The notes under the pieces were generated by a model that saw only the letters and a list, made by a program, of their open reading frames with translations, was not told the origin of the DNA and ran no database searches. The position numbers were made by a program, and so were the translations under genes. A stretch of 64,000 nucleotides of DNA from Denitromonas halophila (GTDB lineage Bacteria > Pseudomonadota > Gammaproteobacteria > Burkholderiales > Rhodocyclaceae), in NCBI RefSeq assembly GCF_007625155.1, contig NZ_VMNK01000018.1, forward strand, positions 143,219-207,218, in the 5' to 3' direction. The number at the start of each line of letters is the position of its first letter. Position 1 is the first letter of the stretch. This document shows, in pieces, positions 52,021 through 62,670 of this stretch.

Positions 52021-52053
52021 AAGAAAAGACCCGCAAGTATTTCGACTTGCGGG
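52021..52053 (-). terminator. Rho-independent terminator of ssb
   Basis: On the minus strand, CCCGCAAGT (52053-52045) pairs with ACTTGCGGG (52038-52030) over a 6-nt loop, followed by TCTTTTCTT. It is 34 bases after the ssb stop. Confidence 0.88.
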
Positions 52054-52086
52054 CCTTCTATCAACAAAAACACAACTAAGTGCGTT

Positions 52087-52602
52087 TTAGAAGGGAATGT
52101 CGTCGTCAAAATCCCCAAACCCACCGCCCGACCCACTGGCCGGCGCGGGCTTGCTGCCACCGCCGCCTTGCTGCGGGCGCTGCTGTTGCGGCGCGGGGCG
52201 GCTGGCCGGGCGCTGGTCGTAGCCGCCGTCGTCCATGGGGGCGTCGCCGCCGCTGCCGCCGCCACCTTCACGACCGCCGAGCATTTGCATTTCGCTGGCG
52301 CGGATTTCGGTGGTGTAGCGGTCCTGACCGTTCTGGTCTTGCCACTTACGCGTCTGCAGGCGGCCTTCGACATAGATGGCGCGACCTTTCTTGAGGTACT
52401 GACCGACGATTTCGGCGAGTTTGCCGAAGAACACCACGCGGTGCCATTCGGTCGATTCTTTCTTCTCGCCGGTTTGCTTGTCTTTCCAGGTATCCGTGGT
52501 GGCGATGCTGACATTGCAGATCGCGTCGCCGGACGGGGCGTAGCGGATCTCCGGGTCGCGGCCCAGGTTACCCACCAGAATCACTTTGTTGACCGATGCC
52601 AT
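52087..52602 (-). CDS. ssb: Single-stranded DNA-binding protein
   Basis: A 171-residue SSB: OB-fold ([51 protein letters not shown]), a Gly/Gln/Pro-rich linker and the conserved acidic tail DFDDDIPF that recruits repair proteins. It starts one base after the upstream MFS stop. Terminated by the hairpin at 52021. Confidence 0.98.
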   Translation of the reverse strand: MASVNKVILVGNLGRDPEIRYAPSGDAICNVSIATTDTWKDKQTGEKKESTEWHRVVFFGKLAEIVGQYLKKGRAIYVEGRLQTRKWQDQNGQDRYTTEIRASEMQMLGGREGGGGSGGDAPMDDGGYDQRPASRPAPQQQRPQQGGGGSKPAPASGSGGGFGDFDDDIPF

Positions 52603-53958
52603 TCAGACTTCTCCTCCTATCAGTTGGCGCAGGCGGGCTTCGTCCCACCGGTCCAGATTAACTTTGAGATGCGCCATGCGCGCATCGTGTTCGATGACGG
52701 CTTCGCGTACGCCGGGCAAATCGAGAATTTGCCGGCGTACGGCCTCGATGTCTACCGTTGCGGCGATCGGATAGCTGCGCGCAGCGACTTTGGGCGGCGG
52801 CAACATGGTCATGGCCACGCCCAACCACAGCAGCGCCATGAGCGCGGTGACGACAAAAACACTGTCGGGCCCGACATGCTGACTCAGCCAACCACCCAGC
52901 ATGCCCCCCAGGAACAGGCCAAGCGCCTGGCTGGTGTTATAGACGCCGAGCGCGGCGCCTTTTGAGGCCGGCGGCGCGACACGCGACACCAGCGAGGGCA
53001 GCGTGGCCTCGAGAATATTGAAGGCGACAAAAAACGCGACCAGCAATACGGCCATCTGCCACACCTGCTCGCGGCCGAACAGCAGGCCGATCTGGGTGAG
53101 CGTCAGCAGCGCGATAGCGGCCATGAAGATGGGTTTGAGCAGGTTTTTGCGCTCGGCCACGATGATGGCGGGAATCATGAGCGCAAAGCTGACCAGCACG
53201 GCCGGCAGGTAGATTTTCCAGTGCTCGGCGATCGGCAGGTTGCCACGAGCAATCAGCGCCGCCGGCACCACCACGAACATGGCCATCTGCACCGTGTGCA
53301 GGGTAAAGATGCCGAGGTTGAGGCGCAGCAGTTGCGTGTCGCGCAGCACGCCGGCAAAGCGCACCGGCTTGGCTTCGACCTTGGGCGGGTTGGGCACCAC
53401 GCGGCGCAGCACCACGATGGCCAGCAGCGCGAGCCCGGCGGTCATCCAGAAGATGCCCGACATGCCGATGGCGGCATACAACAGCGGCGCGGCGACCAGC
53501 GAGATGGCAAACACCAGCCCGATGCTGGAGCCGATCATGGCCATCACCTTGGTGCGATGCTGCTCGCGGGTAAGGTCGGCCGCCAGTGCGGTGACCGCGG
53601 CGGAAATGGCGCCGGCGCCCTGCAGGGCGCGGCCGGCGATGATCCAGTTGAGGCTCTCCGCCATGGCCGCCATGGCGGAGCCGGCGGCGAACAGCAGCAG
53701 GCCAAAAACGATGACCGGCTTGCGGCCGAGGCGGTCGGACGCGATGCCGAAGGGAATCTGGAAGCAGGCTTGGGTGAGGCCGTAAATGCCCAGCGCCAGC
53801 CCCACCAGGGTGAGATTGTCGCCGCCGGGCACGCCGCGCGCGTAGACCGCGAACACGGGCAGGATCAGGAACAGGCCGAGCATGCGCAGGCCAAAGATGC
53901 CTGCCAGCGACGCGCCGGTGCGCCTTTCGGCGGATGTCATGGTATCGGTATCGGCCAT
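52603..53958 (-). CDS. YajR-like MFS transporter with C-terminal domain
   Basis: A 451-residue protein: 12 TM segments with the MFS loop motif ASDRLGRKPVI, then a cytosolic domain (about residues 390-450) with PIAATVDIEAVRRQIL and EHDARMAHLKVNLD, resembling the YAM domain of YajR, a multidrug-type exporter. Its stop abuts the ssb start. The uvrA-MFS-ssb order is usual in betaproteobacteria. Start at 53958 is uncertain; M7 (53940) could serve. Confidence 0.9.
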   Translation of the reverse strand: MADTDTMTSAERRTGASLAGIFGLRMLGLFLILPVFAVYARGVPGGDNLTLVGLALGIYGLTQACFQIPFGIASDRLGRKPVIVFGLLLFAAGSAMAAMAESLNWIIAGRALQGAGAISAAVTALAADLTREQHRTKVMAMIGSSIGLVFAISLVAAPLLYAAIGMSGIFWMTAGLALLAIVVLRRVVPNPPKVEAKPVRFAGVLRDTQLLRLNLGIFTLHTVQMAMFVVVPAALIARGNLPIAEHWKIYLPAVLVSFALMIPAIIVAERKNLLKPIFMAAIALLTLTQIGLLFGREQVWQMAVLLVAFFVAFNILEATLPSLVSRVAPPASKGAALGVYNTSQALGLFLGGMLGGWLSQHVGPDSVFVVTALMALLWLGVAMTMLPPPKVAARSYPIAATVDIEAVRRQILDLPGVREAVIEHDARMAHLKVNLDRWDEARLRQLIGGEV

Positions 53959-54109
53959 GGGGGTCGAAACTTGGTCCGGGCGAAGTGAATTGCGTATATT
54001 AGCAGGTTGCGCCCGGCGGGCTGCAGTGCACGATTGACTGACAGGCTGGCCGGCGAGATCTCAATGGACCCGCCCTGGCGCGGCCCAAACTCGGTAACAA
54101 AAGCCCGGC

Positions 54110-56938
54110 ATGGACAACATTCGAATTCGCGGTGCACGCACCCACAATCTCAAGAACATCGACCTCGATCTGCCGCGCAATCGCCTGACGGTGATCACCG
54201 GCCTGTCGGGCTCGGGCAAGTCGTCGCTGGCTTTCGACACGCTCTACGCCGAGGGGCAGCGCCGCTATGTGGAGTCGTTGTCGGCCTATGCGCGGCAGTT
54301 TTTGCAGTTGATGGAAAAGCCCGATGTGGACCTGATCGAGGGCCTCAGCCCGGCGATCTCCATCGAGCAGAAGGCCACCAGCCACAACCCGCGTTCGACG
54401 GTAGGCACGGTGACCGAGATTCACGATTACCTGCGCCTGCTGTTTGCCCGCGCCGGCACGCCCTACTGCCCCGACCACCCAGACAACCCGCTCGAAGCGC
54501 AGAGCGTGAGCCAGATGGTCGACCATGTGCTGGCGCTGCCCGAAGACACCCGGCTGATGATCCTCGCGCCGGTGGTGGCCAGCCGCAAGGGCGAACAGCT
54601 CGACCTGCTCTCCGAGCTGCGCGCACAGGGCTTTGTGCGGGTGCGTATCGACGGCGAGGTCGTCGACCTCGACGCTGCGCCCAAGCTGGACAAGAACAAG
54701 CGCCACAGCATTGATGTGGTGGTCGACCGGCTCAAGGTGCGTACCGACGCCCGCCAGCGCCTGGCCGAATCCTTCGAGACCGCGCTCACCCATGCCGAGG
54801 GCCGCGCCGTCGCGCTCGAAATGGACAGCGGCGCCGAGCACCTGTTTTCCTCGCGCTTCGCCTGCCCGGTGTGCAACTTTGCGTTGGCCGAGCTTGAGCC
54901 CCGCCTGTTTTCCTTCAACAACCCGGCCGGCGCCTGCCCCAAGTGCGACGGTCTGGGGGCGATGGAGTTTTTCGATGCGCAGCGTGTAGTGGCGCATCGC
55001 GAGCTGTCGCTGGCCGGCGGCGCGATCCGCGGCTGGGACCGGCGCAACCAGTTTTACTATCAGATGCTCACCTCGCTGGCCAAGCACTACAAATTCGACA
55101 TCGAGGCGCCCTTCGAGGAGCTGACCGACGAAGTGCGCGAGGTGGTGCTGCACGGCAGCGGCAAAACCGCGATCGCCTTCCGTTACCTCTCGGACAGCGG
55201 TCGTTCGGTGCTCAAGGAGCACCCCTTCGAAGGCATCATCCCCAACCTGGAGCGTCGCTATCGCGAGACCGACTCGATGGCGGTGCGTGAAGAACTGGCC
55301 AAGCTACGCGGCACCCAGGCCTGCCCGGTGTGCGCCGGCGCCCGCCTGCGCGCCGAGGCCCGCCATGTGCGCATCGGCACCCGCACCCTGCCCGAACTGA
55401 GCCATCTGCCGCTGGCCGACTGCGCCCATTATTTCGAGAACCTGCAACTCACCGGCCACCGCGCCCAGATTGCCGACAAGATCGTGCGCGAGGTCACCAA
55501 CCGCCTGCACTTCCTGATCAATGTCGGTCTCGACTACCTCACCCTGCAACGCTCCGCCGACACGCTGTCCGGCGGCGAAGCGCAGCGCATCCGCCTGGCC
55601 AGCCAGATCGGCTCGGGCCTGACCGGGGTGATGTATGTGCTCGACGAGCCCTCCATCGGTCTGCACCAGCGCGACAACGACCGCCTGCTCGGCACGCTCA
55701 AGCGCCTGCGCGACATGGGCAACACGGTGATCGTGGTCGAGCATGACGAAGACGCCATCCGCGCCGCCGACCACGTGGTCGACATGGGCCCCGGCGCTGG
55801 CGTGCACGGCGGCGAAGTGGTGGCCGAGGGCCTACCCGAAGACATCATTCACCACCCCGATTCGCTCACCGGCGCCTACCTGTCGGGTCGGCGCGCCATC
55901 GCCATCCCGGCCCAGCGCGTGGCCCCGCGCGAAGACCGCGAGCTGGTGCTGCGCGGCTGCACCGGCAACAACCTCAAAGGGGCCGATCTGCATCTGCCCG
56001 TCGGGCTGTTCACCTGCGTGACCGGGGTGTCCGGCTCGGGCAAGTCCACGCTGATCAACGACACCCTGTATGCCGTGGCGGCGCGCCATCTGTATGGCTC
56101 GAACGCCGAACCGGCACCCTACGAGCATGTGGAAGGGCTGGCCTTTTTCGACAAGGTCATCAATGTCGACCAGTCGCCCATCGGCCGCACGCCACGCTCC
56201 AACCCGGCCACCTACACCGGCCTGCTGACCCCGATCCGCGAGCTGTTCGCCGGCGTACCCGAGGCGCGCACCCGCGGCTACGGGCCGGGGCGCTTCTCTT
56301 TCAACGTCAAGGGCGGGCGCTGCGAAGCCTGCCAGGGCGACGGCCTGATCAAGGTCGAGATGCACTTTTTGCCCGACATGTACGTGCCCTGCGATGTCTG
56401 CCACGGCAAGCGCTATAACCGCGAGACGCTGGATGTGCGCTACAAGGGCAGAACCATTCACGACGTGCTGTCCATGACCGTCTCGCAGGCGCTGGAGTTT
56501 TTTGCGCCGGTGCCCACCGTGGCGCGCAAGCTGCAAACCCTTGACGACGTCGGCCTCGGCTACATCGGCCTCGGCCAGAGCGCAACCACGCTGTCGGGCG
56601 GCGAGGCGCAACGTGTCAAGCTGGCGCTGGAGCTATCCAAGCGCGACACCGGCCGCACCCTGTACATCCTCGACGAGCCGACCACCGGCCTGCACTTCCA
56701 GGACATCGAGATGCTGCTGGCGGTGCTGCACCGTCTGCGCGACCACGGCAACACGGTGGTGGTGATCGAGCACAACCTGGATGTAATCAAAACCGCCGAC
56801 TGGCTGATCGACCTTGGCCCCGAGGGCGGTAACGGCGGCGGCACCATTCTGGCCGCCGGCACGCCCGAAACCATCGCTGTGACGCGCGGCAGCCATACCG
56901 GCAAATACCTCGCACCCATACTTACGCGTATTGAGTAG
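54110..56938 (+). CDS. uvrA: Excinuclease ABC subunit A
   Basis: A 942-residue DNA-damage recognition ATPase of nucleotide excision repair. Two ABC modules: Walker [14 protein letters not shown] and [13 protein letters not shown]; signature [12 protein letters not shown] and [12 protein letters not shown]; zinc motifs CPVCNF...CPKCDG and CEACQGDG...CDVCHG. Length fits. Divergent from the MFS gene (151 bases). I found no clear LexA box. Confidence 0.98.
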   Translation: MDNIRIRGARTHNLKNIDLDLPRNRLTVITGLSGSGKSSLAFDTLYAEGQRRYVESLSAYARQFLQLMEKPDVDLIEGLSPAISIEQKATSHNPRSTVGTVTEIHDYLRLLFARAGTPYCPDHPDNPLEAQSVSQMVDHVLALPEDTRLMILAPVVASRKGEQLDLLSELRAQGFVRVRIDGEVVDLDAAPKLDKNKRHSIDVVVDRLKVRTDARQRLAESFETALTHAEGRAVALEMDSGAEHLFSSRFACPVCNFALAELEPRLFSFNNPAGACPKCDGLGAMEFFDAQRVVAHRELSLAGGAIRGWDRRNQFYYQMLTSLAKHYKFDIEAPFEELTDEVREVVLHGSGKTAIAFRYLSDSGRSVLKEHPFEGIIPNLERRYRETDSMAVREELAKLRGTQACPVCAGARLRAEARHVRIGTRTLPELSHLPLADCAHYFENLQLTGHRAQIADKIVREVTNRLHFLINVGLDYLTLQRSADTLSGGEAQRIRLASQIGSGLTGVMYVLDEPSIGLHQRDNDRLLGTLKRLRDMGNTVIVVEHDEDAIRAADHVVDMGPGAGVHGGEVVAEGLPEDIIHHPDSLTGAYLSGRRAIAIPAQRVAPREDRELVLRGCTGNNLKGADLHLPVGLFTCVTGVSGSGKSTLINDTLYAVAARHLYGSNAEPAPYEHVEGLAFFDKVINVDQSPIGRTPRSNPATYTGLLTPIRELFAGVPEARTRGYGPGRFSFNVKGGRCEACQGDGLIKVEMHFLPDMYVPCDVCHGKRYNRETLDVRYKGRTIHDVLSMTVSQALEFFAPVPTVARKLQTLDDVGLGYIGLGQSATTLSGGEAQRVKLALELSKRDTGRTLYILDEPTTGLHFQDIEMLLAVLHRLRDHGNTVVVIEHNLDVIKTADWLIDLGPEGGNGGGTILAAGTPETIAVTRGSHTGKYLAPILTRIE

Positions 56939-57058
56939 AAACCGCACCAGGCGGTGATCTTCGGCCAGATTTTGCCTCGCAAAAATTGATTCAAAGCAAA
57001 CGACGTCGACCGTAAGCAGCGTAGCGTCTGGCTACTCTGCATCGTCACGGCCACGCCC

Positions 57059-59599
57059 ATGAGCATCCGCCTCTTCATCCTGCTGACATCCGCCATTGTT
57101 GGTTTGATCTTTGTTGGCGGCAGCTGGTTTGCGGTGACCAGCGGATTCGAAGACACGCTGACCCGGCATGCGCGAACGCAAGCCACCGAAAACGCCCGAC
57201 TGACCCAGGCTGCACTCTACGAAGTGATGAGCACAGGCTGGAACGCGGAGCAGGCACGCGCCTTCGAAGCCGCGCTGCACGCCAGCAATCCGGACCAATC
57301 CATTCGCATCTACAGTGCGACACCGGCGCCCGATACTGGCCGCACGAGCGACGCCATGGTGCAAACGACCCTCAGCACCGGACACCCCCAGGAACAGAGC
57401 ACCAAGGGCGTGCTGCGCACGGTTTTCCCGCTCAAGGCCGAAGCGCGCTGCCTGAGTTGTCACGAGCAGATTCAAGAAGGTGAGGTGCTGGGCGCCATCG
57501 AGGTGCGCACCCCGATCACCCAGGTGGTGTCCGAAGCCTTGTGGGCCTTCTTTTTCAGCGCGATGCCCAGTTTGCTGCTGGGCATCGGCATCGCCACCGG
57601 CGCCGTCTGGTGGGTCGGCCGTCGAATCGGCCGCAGCGTTGAGAGCGTCGAGGCGCAGGTCAACGCCATCAACACCGTCGCCGACCTCAAGCAGCTGGGC
57701 AACCCCCGTCCACATCAAGGCTTTGAGGAAATCGAACGCATCCAGCACGCCCTGGGCACCCTGGCCCTGCGCCTGCGCTCGATTGCGGTGGACAAGGACA
57801 TCCTGCTGTTCGAAATCGGCTTGCTTGAGAAATTCGTCATCACCTCGGAGGTGATCCGCGACTGGCGTGAATATGTCACCCAGCTGCTACGCGACATCAA
57901 CGCGATGATCGAAGTGCATGTGCTGTTTTCGGTGTTCCAGATTGACGATGAAGCCTTTGATGTCGAAGTGTTCTGGCATGGTCAGCCCAGCGAGCATCTG
58001 CGCGCAAAAGTTGAGGCGCAAATTTCGGCCGCGGTCGAGACGCACCCTCGCCTGTCGGGCCCTGCGGAGGTGACCCTGCGCCATCACCACGACAGCACGC
58101 AGCCGCTCACCGACGATGTCGACACCGCCGAGCTGGCGCTCAAGGTGAAGTCCTTGTTTGTGGCGCAACCCAAGATTGGCGGCATCGTCGGCATCGGCGT
58201 GCATACCGAAACCCTTTCCGACCAGACCCACATGCTGGTGCTGGAGAGCATTCTGTCGACGCTGCTCAATGTGGTCGGCTCGATCAAGGCGATCCACAAA
58301 TACACCCGCGATCTGGAGTACTACGCCACCCGCGACCCGCTCACCAGCCTCTACAACCAGCGGGTGTTCTGGGAGCTGCTCGGTTACGAAATCGGCCGCA
58401 GCCAGCGCCATTCGGTGCCTTTTACCCTGCTGCTGCTCGACCTCGACAACTTCAAGCTGATCAACGATCACTACGGCCACGCCAGCGGCGACCAATTCTT
58501 GCAGCAGTTCGCCAGCAGCGTGAGCGCGGCCCTGCGACCAGGCGACATCTTCGCGCGCTACGGCGGTGACGAATTCGTGATGGTGCTGCCGGAGGCCGAC
58601 ATGGAGCAGGGCTACACCGTGGCCCAGCGTGTGCTCGAAGTAGCGCGCAACGTCTCGATTAAAGTCAAAAGCGGCGACACGGCCCACGCCTCGGCATCCA
58701 TCGGCGTGGCTGTCTTCCCCGATCACGCGGCGGACGCCAAGGACTTGTTCCTGTTTGCCGACACCATGATGTATCGCGCCAAGGCCGAGGGTAAAGAGCG
58801 GGTACGCCTACCCACCAACGCCGACGTGATGGCGGTATTCCGCGACCTGTCCGAGATGGGCGTGGCGGTACTGGCAGCGGTTGAGGAAAAGCGCGTCACC
58901 CCATACTTCCAGCCGATCATGGGCGTGGCCAGCAAGCAAGTCTCGGCGGTAGAGGTGCTCTCGCGCATAGAGATCAATGGCGAGGTCATTCGTGCCGACC
59001 AGTTCATTGAGATCGCCGAGAAGGTCGGCGTCATCCACCGGCTCGACGCCATCGTGATCGAAGCGGCGCTGGCCAAGGTGACGGAGACCGACTATGACGG
59101 CTACCTGTTCTTCAACCTCTCGCCGCGCGCGCTGGTGCTGTCGGAATTCACCACCACCTTGCGCAACATAGTGGCCGCATCCGGTTTCCCGCCGGCACGC
59201 ATCGTGTTCGAAATCACCGAACGCGACACCGTCAAGAACCTGGCGCTGATGCAGCGCTTCCTCGCTGAGTTGCGCGCCGAAGGTTTCAAGCTGGCGATCG
59301 ACGACTTCGGCTCCGGTTTTTCGTCTTTCCACTATTTGCGCAACTTCACCTTCGACTTCCTCAAGATCGAGGGCGATTTCGTCGCCAACATGCTCAACAA
59401 CGATCACGATCAGGTCTTCGTACGCAGCATCACGGCGCTGGCGCGGGAGTTGGATATCGAGGTCATCGCCGAATTCGTGGAGAGCACCGAGATCCTCGCC
59501 TTGCTCGAAGAAATCGGGATCGAATACGCGCAGGGCTACCTCATTGGCCGACCGTCGGCCGAGGCACCGGGCAATCCGCGCCCCGCTCGCGCGGCCTGA
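57059..59599 (+). CDS. GGDEF-EAL protein with periplasmic c-type haem motif
   Basis: An 846-residue membrane protein. TM1 (5-25), periplasmic part (26-160) holding CLSCH (Cys131-His135), the c-type haem signature, TM2 (161-186), HAMP-like linker, GGDEF domain with GGDEF at 502-506 and inhibitory RxxD (Arg493-Asp496), and an EAL domain where the signature is EVL (632-634). Other EAL residues (Asn686, Glu718, Asp748/749, Lys769, Glu805) are kept. It may make or break c-di-GMP in response to redox or gas through haem. Confidence 0.93.
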   Translation: MSIRLFILLTSAIVGLIFVGGSWFAVTSGFEDTLTRHARTQATENARLTQAALYEVMSTGWNAEQARAFEAALHASNPDQSIRIYSATPAPDTGRTSDAMVQTTLSTGHPQEQSTKGVLRTVFPLKAEARCLSCHEQIQEGEVLGAIEVRTPITQVVSEALWAFFFSAMPSLLLGIGIATGAVWWVGRRIGRSVESVEAQVNAINTVADLKQLGNPRPHQGFEEIERIQHALGTLALRLRSIAVDKDILLFEIGLLEKFVITSEVIRDWREYVTQLLRDINAMIEVHVLFSVFQIDDEAFDVEVFWHGQPSEHLRAKVEAQISAAVETHPRLSGPAEVTLRHHHDSTQPLTDDVDTAELALKVKSLFVAQPKIGGIVGIGVHTETLSDQTHMLVLESILSTLLNVVGSIKAIHKYTRDLEYYATRDPLTSLYNQRVFWELLGYEIGRSQRHSVPFTLLLLDLDNFKLINDHYGHASGDQFLQQFASSVSAALRPGDIFARYGGDEFVMVLPEADMEQGYTVAQRVLEVARNVSIKVKSGDTAHASASIGVAVFPDHAADAKDLFLFADTMMYRAKAEGKERVRLPTNADVMAVFRDLSEMGVAVLAAVEEKRVTPYFQPIMGVASKQVSAVEVLSRIEINGEVIRADQFIEIAEKVGVIHRLDAIVIEAALAKVTETDYDGYLFFNLSPRALVLSEFTTTLRNIVAASGFPPARIVFEITERDTVKNLALMQRFLAELRAEGFKLAIDDFGSGFSSFHYLRNFTFDFLKIEGDFVANMLNNDHDQVFVRSITALARELDIEVIAEFVESTEILALLEEIGIEYAQGYLIGRPSAEAPGNPRPARAA

Positions 59600-59606
59600 C
59601 CGCCGC

Positions 59607-59906
59607 TCAGGCGGCCGCGGCCGCCGAGGCCTCATCCGACGGCTGCTCGCCCCGGCTCAGATAAATCGTGCAGGCCACGCGCAGCAGCGATGAGAAATTG
59701 CCGACATCGCCCTGCTTCTGCAGCAATTCATCGTACAAACGCGCCAGAAACTGCGGCAGGCTGAAGCCCTCGGTCGCCGCGAGGCGTTCGAGAATATCCC
59801 AGAACTGACGCTCCAGCGCCACGCTGGTGACATGGCCATTCAAGCGCACCGAGCGCTTCACCGTCTCGTAATTGGCCGGATCCTGACCCGAATACAGATT
59901 ACACAT
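59607..59906 (-). CDS. Ribbon-helix-helix (RHH) protein
   Basis: A 99-residue protein starting MCNLYSG, with an RHH-like core ([31 protein letters not shown]), matching the RHH_4 family that is often annotated as arylsulfate-sulfotransferase-like. It may be a small regulator. AAGGAGG precedes the start. C-terminal Ala-rich tail. The gene is convergent to the diguanylate cyclase and divergent from the PfpI gene. Confidence 0.8.
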   Translation of the reverse strand: MCNLYSGQDPANYETVKRSVRLNGHVTSVALERQFWDILERLAATEGFSLPQFLARLYDELLQKQGDVGNFSSLLRVACTIYLSRGEQPSDEASAAAAA

Positions 59907-60022
59907 CACGCCTCCTTGTAGCACCTCGCTACTACCCCGACCGCTGGCCGGCTCCCTACAGTGTAGTTGCCTTCGCAGCGATGTCATTCCTGCGCGAAGC
60001 CCACCCCCTGAAGGAGACAATC

Positions 60023-60604
60023 ATGAGTCGAAAAATTCTGCTGCTGGCCGGCGACTTCGTCGAAGACTATGAACTGATGGTGCCGTTCCAAGCCTTGCTG
60101 GCCATCGGCTACACCGTACACGCCGTGTGCCCGGACAAACAGGCCGGCGACCAGATCGCCACCGCCATTCACGATTTCGAAGGCGACCAGACCTACACCG
60201 AGAAGCGTGGGCACAACTTCACGCTCAACGCGAGCTTTGACGCGATCGACCCGGCGGACTACGACGGGCTGTGCATTCCCGGCGGGCGAGCACCGGAGTA
60301 CATCCGCCTCAACCCGCGCGTGCTCGAGATCGTGCGGCACTTCGATCAGGCCAACAAGCCAATCGCCGCGGTCTGCCACGGTTTGCAGGTGCTGGCCGCC
60401 GCCGACGTGCTGCGTGGCAAGCACTGCACCGCCTACCCGGCCTGCGGCCCCGATGTGCGCGCGGCCGGCGGTCACTTCGAGAGCATTGCGGTGGATGCGG
60501 CCATGACCGACGGCAACCTGGTCTCCGCCCCCGCCTGGCCGGCGCACCCGCAATGGATTGCGCAATTCATTGCGCTGCTGGGCACCGTGATCCATCACGC
60601 TTGA
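60023..60604 (+). CDS. DJ-1/PfpI family protein
   Basis: A 193-residue protein of the class I glutamine amidotransferase-like superfamily. Nucleophile elbow [13 protein letters not shown] with Cys118, acidic partner in [10 protein letters not shown] (Glu14/Glu17 region), and [28 protein letters not shown]. Members are deglycases, chaperones or proteases; specific role unknown. Start chosen at MSRKILL because AAGGAGACAATC precedes. Confidence 0.92.
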   Translation: MSRKILLLAGDFVEDYELMVPFQALLAIGYTVHAVCPDKQAGDQIATAIHDFEGDQTYTEKRGHNFTLNASFDAIDPADYDGLCIPGGRAPEYIRLNPRVLEIVRHFDQANKPIAAVCHGLQVLAAADVLRGKHCTAYPACGPDVRAAGGHFESIAVDAAMTDGNLVSAPAWPAHPQWIAQFIALLGTVIHHA

Positions 60605-60683
60605 GCCTGCGCGATCCGGTCAGCGCCCGCTATCGGCCGGGTAGCGCCTGAGCGCCGCGACGACGGTAGGCTTGTGCTAATTT

Positions 60684-60716
60684 GGGGTGTGCTGGCAGGC
60701 CCTGCCAGCACACCCC
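60684..60716. repeat. Perfect 16-bp palindrome upstream of a hypothetical gene
   Basis: GGGGTGTGCTGGCAGG (60684-60699) and CCTGCCAGCACACCCC (60701-60716) surround one C. It precedes the 103-residue gene by 21 bases. No U-run follows. Confidence 0.7.
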
Positions 60717-60737
60717 ATTGCCGCCAAGGAGGTCGCC

Positions 60738-61049
60738 ATGCCGGACCCGACACCCAGCACCGCCCAGGATCCGCAAAGCCGCTATCTGCGCCGCGTCGAG
60801 CGCCGTCTCAAGGTGCTCGAAACGCTTGATCAGGCCGGCCTGGGCGTTTTTCTGTCGTCCGACAGCCAGCAACGCAAGCATCACATTGAACTGTTCGCGC
60901 GGCTGATCGCACGGCAAAGCGAGTTGCCGCAGCTGAATCGAAGCACGTTTGAGCAAGCCGCCAAACTGCTGGAGCAACGCCTCGAAGCCATGCAGAAGCA
61001 TCTGCCCAGCGATGTGCAACACCGCAACCGGATTCGTCGCAACTGGTAG
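60738..61049 (+). CDS. Small basic coiled-coil-like hypothetical protein
   Basis: A 103-residue protein with no signal peptide. It is rich in Arg, Gln, Leu and Lys and helical (QSRYLRRVERRLKVLETLDQ, RLIARQSELPQLNRSTFEQAAKLLEQRLEAMQKHL). I do not recognise the family. The ribosome site AAGGAGGTCGCC is strong, so translation is likely. It is convergent with the LapA-domain gene. Confidence 0.65.
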   Translation: MPDPTPSTAQDPQSRYLRRVERRLKVLETLDQAGLGVFLSSDSQQRKHHIELFARLIARQSELPQLNRSTFEQAAKLLEQRLEAMQKHLPSDVQHRNRIRRNW

Positions 61050-61061
61050 CCTGGTGCGCGC

Positions 61062-61364
61062 TTATCGAGGCTGATCCTGGATCGGCGATTTGGGGGGTAC
61101 GGACGGCGGCCGCGCCGGTGCCGGGTGTGCTGCGGCATCGGCCAGCTGGTGACGGACCTGGCGAACCTCTTTGCGCGTGCGCAAGGTCCAGGGCAGCATC
61201 GCCAGCGCCCCGATCAACACGCCAAGCACCAAGGCCAGCAGCAGCGCGACCGAGAGTGTGGTCTCGAAGCGCCAGATGACAAAGCTCAGCTCCACCGAGT
61301 GAAAGTTCTGCAGCGCGAACACCGCCGCCAAGACCACCGACACCGCTAGAAGCACGTTACGCAT
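61062..61364 (-). CDS. lapA: LapA-domain inner-membrane protein
   Basis: A 100-residue protein with two TM segments (MRNVLLAVSVVLAAVFALQN and VALLLALVLGVLIGALAML) and a short charged C-terminal helix (TRKEVRQVRHQL), the LapA/YciS family that helps control LPS assembly with LapB. LapB is not adjacent. Start chosen at MRNVLL; the gene overlaps the antiporter stop by 8 bases. Confidence 0.85.
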   Translation of the reverse strand: MRNVLLAVSVVLAAVFALQNFHSVELSFVIWRFETTLSVALLLALVLGVLIGALAMLPWTLRTRKEVRQVRHQLADAAAHPAPARPPSVPPKSPIQDQPR

Positions 61365-62646
61365 CTTTGCTCTCCATGACTGCCGAGCCGTCGGGCTCGT
61401 CGCTCGGTGGCTGGTGTTCATTCACCGACGATGCCCGGGCGCCGCCGGCCAGGATGCCTGGCACCTCACCACTTTGCTTGAGCGCATACTCGGTCAGCAC
61501 CGGCCCGATGGTTTCGAGAATCACGATGGCGCCGAGCACAATCGCCGACAAGGTTGCCGCAAACTCGGGATAGCGCGCGGCGGTCATCTGCGTCAGGCCG
61601 ATCGCCATGCCTGCCATGGGCACCAGCGTCAGCCCGGTCAGGGCTGACTGGCGAAAATCCAGTCCCGCGCGGGTCAGCAGCATCACGCCAGCACTCTTGC
61701 CGACAAAGCGCGCCAGGACAAAGGCCACCGCCGCGAAGCCGGCGGAGCTAAGGTCTGCCAGATGCAAGCGCGCCCCGGCCACAACGAACAGGATCACAAA
61801 GAAGATTTCACCACCGCTGCCAAAGTCGACCGGCAAGACATGCGAATGACGATCGAGGTTGCGCGTCATGACGCCGAGCGCGAGCAGGCTCAGCAGCATC
61901 GAGCCATTGGCCAGTTGGGCCACGCCAACCGTGCCCACCACCATGCCGATCAGCAGCGCGAACTGCGTGGTTTCGTCTTTGGGCAGCAGACGCGCGAGCC
62001 GCAGCAGCAGCCACGCAAACACCCCGGCGATCCCCAGCGACACGCAAAGCACATACAGCGGCTCAAGAACGGCGATCTCCCAGCCCGAGTTGTGCGCGTA
62101 GTGAATAAAGGGCAGCAGCGCGGTATAGGCCAGGAAGGAAAGGATGTTGTTCATCGCCACCAGCATCAGGCTGCGATCGGTGAGCGGGCCCTCGGCGCCG
62201 AGTTCCTTGACCACCAGCAGCACCACCGCGGGGGAGGACGAAATGCCGATCGCAGCGGCCACCGCGGCCTGCATCGGGGCGATGTCAAACAGCGTCAGCA
62301 CCGCGAACACGCCCGCAAAGGCGAGTCCGGCCTCGGCAATGGCGGCCGCAAACAGCGATCGCTCCCGCCGGGCGAGCGACAGATCAAGGAGTCGCCCCAA
62401 CTGGAACAGGATCAACCCCAGCGCCACATCGACAAACACCTGTGCGCCATCGAGCATTTCCGGCGTGAGCACCCCCGTCAGACTCGGCCCGAGAACAAAG
62501 CCAATGGCGATGAAGCCGGTGATGCGCGGCACGAAACCACTGCGGTGCGCGAGTTCGCCACCGAGCAGTCCGGCCAGCATGAGCAGACCGAACAGAATGA
62601 AGCCATTGATATCAGGCGGCCACGGGGGCAGAAACGGCCAGTTCAT
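61357..62646 (-). CDS. CPA2-family cation:proton antiporter
   Basis: A 429-residue membrane protein with about 12 helices; GFIAIGFVLGPSLTG, IGISSSPAVVLLVVKEL and LTLVPMAGMAIGLTQ are family signatures. It has no TrkA-N domain after the membrane part, so it is a KefB-like or NhaS-like transporter lacking the regulatory C-terminus. Cation unknown. Upstream is a MarR gene on the same strand. Confidence 0.9.
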   Translation of the reverse strand: MNWPFLPPWPPDINGFILFGLLMLAGLLGGELAHRSGFVPRITGFIAIGFVLGPSLTGVLTPEMLDGAQVFVDVALGLILFQLGRLLDLSLARRERSLFAAAIAEAGLAFAGVFAVLTLFDIAPMQAAVAAAIGISSSPAVVLLVVKELGAEGPLTDRSLMLVAMNNILSFLAYTALLPFIHYAHNSGWEIAVLEPLYVLCVSLGIAGVFAWLLLRLARLLPKDETTQFALLIGMVVGTVGVAQLANGSMLLSLLALGVMTRNLDRHSHVLPVDFGSGGEIFFVILFVVAGARLHLADLSSAGFAAVAFVLARFVGKSAGVMLLTRAGLDFRQSALTGLTLVPMAGMAIGLTQMTAARYPEFAATLSAIVLGAIVILETIGPVLTEYALKQSGEVPGILAGGARASSVNEHQPPSDEPDGSAVMESKDA

Positions 62647-62670
62647 CGTTGGTGTCGCTCGATGGGTCGT

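Noticed and set aside
56939..57058. Sigma-54-like TGGCTACTCTGCA before the GGDEF gene
   Set aside because: The GG-to-GC spacing is too short (7 rather than 10 bases).
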